A stretch of 10,039 nucleotides of DNA from Clostridiales bacterium (GTDB lineage Bacteria > Bacillota > Clostridia > Oscillospirales > Oscillospiraceae). The position numbers and the translations under genes were made by a program. The stretch covers positions 577 through 10,615 of the forward strand of contig DQIA01000116.1 of NCBI GenBank assembly GCA_003525905.1, in the 5' to 3' direction. Shown here in pieces: positions 7,289 through 10,039 of this stretch. The number at the start of each line of letters is the position of its first letter. The stretch's first letter is position 1. The notes under the pieces were generated by a model that worked only from the letters and a program-made list of their open reading frames with translations, was not told the DNA's origin and did no database searches.

Positions 7289-7560
7289 CCGTACACCACC
7301 CGGAAAAGCGTCCAGCGATGCGTCCGCACGGTATAGCGCAGCTCCAGCAGCGCCTCCTGCTGCCCCAGCTGCGTCTTGCAGAGGTACTGGATTGCCTCCA
7401 CCCCGGCATAGGAGATCGGCCGGGAGCAGACGACCTGCCGGATCGGGACGGTGCGCAGCATATGCTCGCCGTCCTCCATGCGGAAGCGGATCGGCGTCAG
7501 TGCACCGTCCGCTGCGCAGACGGAGATCATCTCAATCTGCCGGTTCACAATATTCTCCAT
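7276..7560 (-). CDS. Small uncharacterised protein co-operonic with dinB
   Basis: The 94-residue product is probably cytosolic. The start at 7560 (MENIVNRQIE) has an excellent GGAGGTGA Shine-Dalgarno ending about 4 nt upstream. The longer open frame up to 7617 would begin at the -35 box and run through the LexA site and -10, so it is not used. Likely beta strands alternate: TPIRFRMEDG (22-31), HMLRTVPIRQVV (33-44), then a helix and LLELRYTVRTHRWTLFRVV (71-89). This suggests a compact beta-rich fold. It is the first gene of the SOS operon and overlaps dinB by 13 bp, implying a role alongside Pol IV, perhaps as an accessory or regulatory factor. By eye it is not a YolD-like protein, the usual small partner of Y-family polymerases in Bacillus. 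A distant link to dinB-associated DUFs such as DUF6504 is only a guess. Confidence 0.8.
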   Translation of the reverse strand: MENIVNRQIEMISVCAADGALTPIRFRMEDGEHMLRTVPIRQVVCSRPISYAGVEAIQYLCKTQLGQQEALLELRYTVRTHRWTLFRVVYGCPG

Positions 7561-7588
7561 GCGCTCACCTCCGCTTGTTTCTGCTCTC

Positions 7589-7617
7589 ATTATATCAAAC
7601 ATTTGTTCGTAAATCAA
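7589..7617 (-). promoter_or_regulatory. SigA-type promoter of the small-ORF/dinB operon
   Basis: On the minus strand, TTGATT (7612-7617) is separated by exactly 17 bp from a perfect TATAAT (7589-7594). The start codon of the first gene is about 28 bp downstream of the -10. The spacer contains the LexA box, so LexA binding would occlude RNA polymerase. Confidence 0.85.
7596..7609 (-). promoter_or_regulatory. LexA (SOS) box
   Basis: The minus-strand sequence CGAACAAATGTTTG fits every position of the Gram-positive LexA consensus CGAACRNRYGTTYG. It lies wholly between the -35 and -10 elements of the dinB operon promoter. This is the classic repression layout, relieved by RecA-stimulated LexA cleavage after DNA damage. 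Confidence 0.92.
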
Positions 7618-7640
7618 GGCAGAAATCCATGGGGAAGGAT

Positions 7641-7669
7641 TTGCATTTTGTGGGAAACTCTGCTAAAAT
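7641..7669 (+). promoter_or_regulatory. Predicted promoter upstream of the HAD hydrolase gene
   Basis: TTGCAT (7641-7646) is followed by a 17-bp spacer and TAAAAT (7664-7669). The TGC immediately before it gives an extended -10 (TGnTAAAAT). It faces the HAD gene and would give a leader of roughly 220 nt that includes the dispersed repeat at 7743-7779. Confidence 0.45.
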
Positions 7670-7742
7670 AACGATGGAAAAGAATACGCGGATGTCCCGG
7701 TCACGTTTTCGCCAAAGGCTGCCTGCTATCCAACCTCGCCCT

Positions 7743-7779
7743 GTGAGATCGCTGCGTCGCTTCGCTCCTCGCAATGACA
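7743..7779. repeat. REP-like dispersed intergenic repeat (single copy here)
   Basis: The minus-strand reading begins TGTCATTGCGAGGAGCGAAG and continues with CGACGCAGCGATCTCA. This resembles the CATTGCGAGGAGCGAAGCGACG-type intergenic repeats I recall as many scattered copies in diverse bacterial genomes. It often yields spurious ORFs containing RFAPRND. Only one copy is in this window, so its repeated nature is inferred from recollection. The rest of 7618-7898 holds promoters and no convincing gene. Confidence 0.5.
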
Positions 7780-7898
7780 CGTCAGGATAATGCAACGGGT
7801 GCCCTTCTGCCATTGAATGTTCCCCTACCGGGCGCTCACCGCCGCACACCAGCTCTCGGTCTTTCCCATTTATATCGAAATCCTTTCTGGAGGAACCT

Positions 7899-8558
7899 AT
7901 GCTGAACTATCGCTGTCTCGTGCTCGATCACGACGATACCGTCGTGCGCAGCGAGGAGACCGTTAATTATCCCAGCTTTCTCGAGGCCCTGAAGGTGCTT
8001 CGCCCCGGCAGGACCATCACGCGGGAGGAATTCACCCGCTGGTGCTTCTCCCCCGGCTTTTCCGCCCTTTGCAGCGACTATATCGGCCTGACGCCAGAGG
8101 AGATCGACGTGCAGTACGACATGTGGCGAAGCTATGTCGCCACACATATCCCGCCCCCCTATGACGGCCTGCGCCCCATCCTGACGCGCTGGAAGCAGGA
8201 GGGCGGCCTGCTGTGCGTCTCGTCGCACTCCGCGCGCGAAAACATCCTGCGCGATTACCGGCTGCACTTCGGTCTGGAGCCGGATCAGATTTTCGACTGG
8301 GACCTCGGCGAGGACCGCCGCAAGCCATCGCCCTACGCCCTGCAGGAGATCATGCGGCTGTATGACCTGCGTCCGGATGAGCTATTGATGGTGGATGATC
8401 TCAAGCCCGGCTATGACATGGCCCACGCCTGCGGCGTGCCGTTCGCCTGCGCGGGCTGGTCGCACGACGACCCCGAGATCCGCGCTTTTCTGCGCCGCTT
8501 CAGCGATTTTTATCTCGAGACCGTGCAGGAGCTCGAGCCGCTGCTGTTTGGTGCTTGA
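7899..8558 (+). CDS. HAD-superfamily hydrolase, phosphoglycolate-phosphatase-like
   Basis: The 219-residue cytoplasmic protein has all four HAD motifs. Motif I is LVLDHDDTVV with nucleophile D10 and acid/base D12. Motif II is the serine in LLCVSSH (108-109). Motif III is K142 in DRRKPSPYAL, and motif IV is D166/D167 in LLMVDDLKPG. The helical segment at ~18-90 between motifs I and II fits a C1-type cap, which usually indicates a small-molecule phosphatase or mutase; the substrate cannot be assigned. The start at 7899 is supported by GGAGGA at 7889-7894. The stop is followed after 44 nt by smpB. It may be partly co-transcribed with smpB, although smpB appears to have its own promoter at the end of this gene. 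Confidence 0.9.
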   Translation: MLNYRCLVLDHDDTVVRSEETVNYPSFLEALKVLRPGRTITREEFTRWCFSPGFSALCSDYIGLTPEEIDVQYDMWRSYVATHIPPPYDGLRPILTRWKQEGGLLCVSSHSARENILRDYRLHFGLEPDQIFDWDLGEDRRKPSPYALQEIMRLYDLRPDELLMVDDLKPGYDMAHACGVPFACAGWSHDDPEIRAFLRRFSDFYLETVQELEPLLFGA

Positions 8559-8564
8559 CAAATA

Positions 8565-8573
8565 TGATATAAT
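8565..8573 (+). promoter_or_regulatory. Extended -10 promoter for smpB
   Basis: TGATATAAT is a perfect extended -10 (TGn plus TATAAT at 8568-8573), 29 nt before the smpB start. No good -35 lies 17 bp upstream (TGTTTG). Alternatively, a perfect TTGACA at 8555-8560, overlapping the HAD stop codon, is 17 bp from AATAAT (8578-8583). Either arrangement would start transcription just before smpB. Confidence 0.6.
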
Positions 8574-8602
8574 AGAAAATAATAGGAAAGCGGGGTGAAC
8601 AG

Positions 8603-9067
8603 ATGGAGAAGACCGGCGTCAAGATCGTTGCCAAAAATTCAAAGGCGTTTCATGAATATTTCGTCGAGGAGCGCTTCGAGGCGGGCATTGAGCTGTTCGG
8701 CACGGAGGTCAAGTCCATCCGGCTTGGCACCCTGAACCTCAAGGACGCCTGGTGCAGCGTGAAGGACGGAGAGCTCTGGGTGCGGCAGATGCATATCAGC
8801 CCCTATGAAAAGGGCAACATCTTCAATAAGGATCCTATCCGCCCGCGCCGCCTGCTCATGCACAAGCGTGAGATCCAGCGGCTGGCCTCCAAGGTCCAGC
8901 TCGACGGCTACGCCATCGTTCCGCTCTCCGTTTATCTGAAAAACTCCCGCGTCAAGGTCGAGGTCGCGCTGTGCAAGGGCAAAAAGCTCTATGACAAGCG
9001 GCAGGACGCCGCCAATAAGGACGCGCGCCGTCAGATTGACCGCGCGATGAAAGAAAGGAATCACTGA
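8603..9067 (+). CDS. smpB: SsrA-binding protein SmpB
   Basis: The 154-residue product has normal length for the family. It binds the tRNA-like domain of tmRNA, brings it to stalled ribosomes and occupies the decoding centre during trans-translation. Visible family motifs are [10 protein letters not shown] near the N-terminus, [13 protein letters not shown] (28-40), LKDAW (46-50) and [10 protein letters not shown] (63-72). The basic C-terminal tail [10 protein letters not shown]...K.R..R (125-150) becomes helical in the mRNA channel. GGGGTGA lies 4 nt upstream of the ATG. The cyclophilin gene starts 2 nt after the stop, so the two are one transcription unit. Its RNA partner ssrA lies about 600 bp downstream on the same strand, which supports the assignment. 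Confidence 0.97.
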   Translation: MEKTGVKIVAKNSKAFHEYFVEERFEAGIELFGTEVKSIRLGTLNLKDAWCSVKDGELWVRQMHISPYEKGNIFNKDPIRPRRLLMHKREIQRLASKVQLDGYAIVPLSVYLKNSRVKVEVALCKGKKLYDKRQDAANKDARRQIDRAMKERNH

Positions 9068-9069
9068 CC

Positions 9070-9609
9070 ATGGAAAATCCTGTTGTGACCATTGAAATGG
9101 AAAACGGCGGCATCATCACCGCCGAGCTCTACCCGGATGTCGCGCCGCAGTCGGTCTATAACTTCATCTCGCTGGCAAACAGCGGCTTTTATGACGGCCT
9201 CATCTTCCACCGCGTCATTCCCGGCTTCATGATCCAGGGCGGCTGCCCCGAGGGCACCGGCATGGGCGGTCCCGGCTACTGCATCAAGGGTGAGTTCCTG
9301 TTCAACGGCGTGGACAATAAGCTGAAGCATAAGCGCGGCGTGCTGTCCATGGCGCGCGCGCAGTCTCCGAACTCCGCCGGTTCGCAGTTCTTCATCATGC
9401 ATCAGGACGCGCCGCATCTCGATAAGCAGTATGCTGCGTTCGGCAAGGTGCTCTCCGGCATGGAGGTCGTCGACGCCATCTGCCAGGTCAAGACGGACCG
9501 CAATGACCGCCCGGAGACCGAGCAGAAGATGAAGTCCGTCCGCGTCGATACGAAGGGCGAGACCTATCCGGAGCCGAAGAAGCTCAAAGATCCCTACGGC
9601 AGATTTTAA
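9070..9609 (+). CDS. Cyclophilin-type peptidyl-prolyl cis-trans isomerase
   Basis: The 179-residue protein catalyses proline cis-trans isomerisation and assists folding. It lacks a signal peptide, so it is cytoplasmic. The family core is clear: [16 protein letters not shown] (43-58) carries the catalytic Arg R48 and Q56, followed by LSMARA (92-97), [10 protein letters not shown] (101-110) and [17 protein letters not shown] (121-137). The cyclosporin-contacting tryptophan of eukaryotic cyclophilin A is replaced ([11 protein letters not shown]), as usual in bacteria. A short Lys/Pro-rich tail follows the core. AAAGGAA at the end of smpB serves as ribosome binding site and the genes are 2 nt apart, so expression is coupled to smpB. 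A functional link to ribosome rescue is not implied by the family. Confidence 0.95.
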   Translation: MENPVVTIEMENGGIITAELYPDVAPQSVYNFISLANSGFYDGLIFHRVIPGFMIQGGCPEGTGMGGPGYCIKGEFLFNGVDNKLKHKRGVLSMARAQSPNSAGSQFFIMHQDAPHLDKQYAAFGKVLSGMEVVDAICQVKTDRNDRPETEQKMKSVRVDTKGETYPEPKKLKDPYGRF

Positions 9610-9625
9610 TTTGTAAGCTTTCGCA

Positions 9626-9649
9626 GGAGGCAGGCTCTCCCCTGCCTCC
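9626..9649 (+). terminator. Hairpin between the cyclophilin gene and ssrA
   Basis: GGAGGCAGG (9626-9634) pairs perfectly with CCTGCCTCC (9641-9649) around a six-base loop. No U-run follows directly (CGCGCAGCCC, then TATTTT about 11 nt later). It is therefore a weak terminator candidate at best, and may be a partial terminator or a processing site ahead of tmRNA. Confidence 0.45.
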
Positions 9650-9660
9650 CGCGCAGCCCA

Positions 9661-9666
9661 TATTTT
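9661..9666 (+). promoter_or_regulatory. Possible -10 box for ssrA
   Basis: TATTTT ends 8 nt before the mature tmRNA 5' end, the right distance for initiation there. No recognisable -35 lies 16-18 bp upstream (that stretch is part of the hairpin at 9626-9649). Read-through from smpB followed by processing is equally possible. Confidence 0.3.
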
Positions 9667-9674
9667 CTCGATCC

Positions 9675-10023
9675 GGGGGCGTACCGGTTTCGACGGGGGT
9701 AGTGAGGCTGGAATAGCGGGCCGTGGCGCCTGGCCACGATAAAACGGGCAACTTTTTAAAATTAACTGACAACAATCAGTACGCACTGGCTGCCTAATTA
9801 GGCGCCCATCCGCCCCGGAAGGTCCACGAGCCGGGCTCGGGTGTGATTTGAGTGGAGACCGTGCGTGCGGTAAGCTTTGCCCGCACCATGCATCATGAAG
9901 CTACCAAGTCCGGCAGGGTGTCCGTTCCCGTCCGGATGAGGGAATGTAAATAACGGACTGCGCCCGGAGAAGTTCCAGTCAAGTTGCTTTCGGACGGGAG
10001 TTCGACTCTCCCCGCCTCCACCA
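9675..10023 (+). ncRNA. ssrA: Transfer-messenger RNA (tmRNA, 10Sa RNA)
   Basis: This complete one-piece tmRNA is about 349 nt. The 5' end GGGGGCGTACCGGTTTCGACGG is the canonical tmRNA start. The 3' end has a T-arm (GGGAG-TTCGACT-CTCCC) followed by CGCCTCC-A-CCA. The 5' GGGGGCG pairs with CGCCTCC to form a 7-bp acceptor stem with a G-U wobble at the third pair, the identity element for alanyl-tRNA synthetase. Discriminator A and CCA are encoded. The middle carries the tag reading frame (9765-9797) and GC-rich pseudoknot segments. It rescues ribosomes on broken mRNAs with SmpB, whose gene is just upstream. The 16 nt after 10023 show nothing assignable. Confidence 0.97.
9765..9797 (+). other. 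tmRNA proteolysis-tag reading frame
   Basis: The codons read TDNNQYALAA followed by TAA (9795-9797), giving a proposed tag (A)TDNNQYALAA. The first Ala comes from the charged tmRNA. The ALAA end is the signal for ClpXP-type proteases. The resume codon is not certain: ACT at 9765 gives a 10-residue coded tag of typical length, and GAC at 9768 would give nine. The stop lies within the palindrome GCCTAATTAGGC (9792-9803), part of the helix that normally follows the tag. Confidence 0.8.
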
Positions 10024-10039
10024 ATGGGGTATTACACGA

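Noticed and set aside
6338..7336. 332-codon plus-strand open frame antisense to dinB
   Set aside because: It is Arg/Gln/Leu-rich shadow translation with no recognisable motif, opposite a clear Pol IV gene.
7674..7790. Small plus-strand ORF starting ATGGAAAAGAATACGCGG
   Set aside because: Its C-terminal part is the translated dispersed repeat (RRFAPRND), a known type of spurious ORF, and no good Shine-Dalgarno precedes it.

Overview
The window looks like chromosomal DNA from a fairly GC-rich gut Clostridia bacterium, most likely Oscillospiraceae/Ruminococcaceae-like. This is inference from several signs: a BspA-type leucine-rich-repeat surface protein ending in three SLH domains, a Gram-positive-type LexA box, SigA-type promoters, strong GGAGG-like ribosome binding sites, and an SmpB/cyclophilin/tmRNA cluster. 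No phage, IS element, CRISPR array or tRNA is visible.

Layout. Bases 1-81 are the last 26 codons of a plus-strand gene of unknown function. They are followed by an AT-rich 11-bp tandem repeat and a strong hairpin (151-186) lying between convergent genes. Bases 298-3903 (minus) encode a 1201-residue secreted LRR_5/BspA-like protein with a cysteine-rich CxxC repeat linker and a C-terminal SLH cell-wall anchor. Divergent from it, 4188-5882 (plus) encodes a 564-residue XRE-like regulator with two near-duplicate helix-turn-helix motifs and a large uncharacterised C-terminal region. The two promoters are back to back with their -35 boxes only about 20 bp apart, and a small palindrome lies over the regulator's -35. 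The regulator may therefore control itself and the adhesin.

Bases 7560-6020 (minus) form a two-gene SOS operon: a 94-residue uncharacterised protein overlapping the start of a Y-family DNA polymerase IV gene (dinB). A perfect match to the Gram-positive LexA box sits between its -35 and -10 elements. The following gap (7618-7898) holds a likely forward promoter and a REP-like dispersed repeat.

Bases 7899-8558 (plus) encode a HAD-family hydrolase. It is followed by an extended -10 promoter and the trans-translation cluster: smpB (8603-9067), a cytoplasmic cyclophilin (9070-9609) and the complete tmRNA gene ssrA (9675-10023). SmpB and tmRNA act together to rescue stalled ribosomes. The tmRNA encodes a tag ending in ...NQYALAA.

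The candidates for undescribed biology are the tandem-HTH regulator paired with the SLH adhesin, and the small protein translationally linked to the SOS polymerase. The rest are well-known families.
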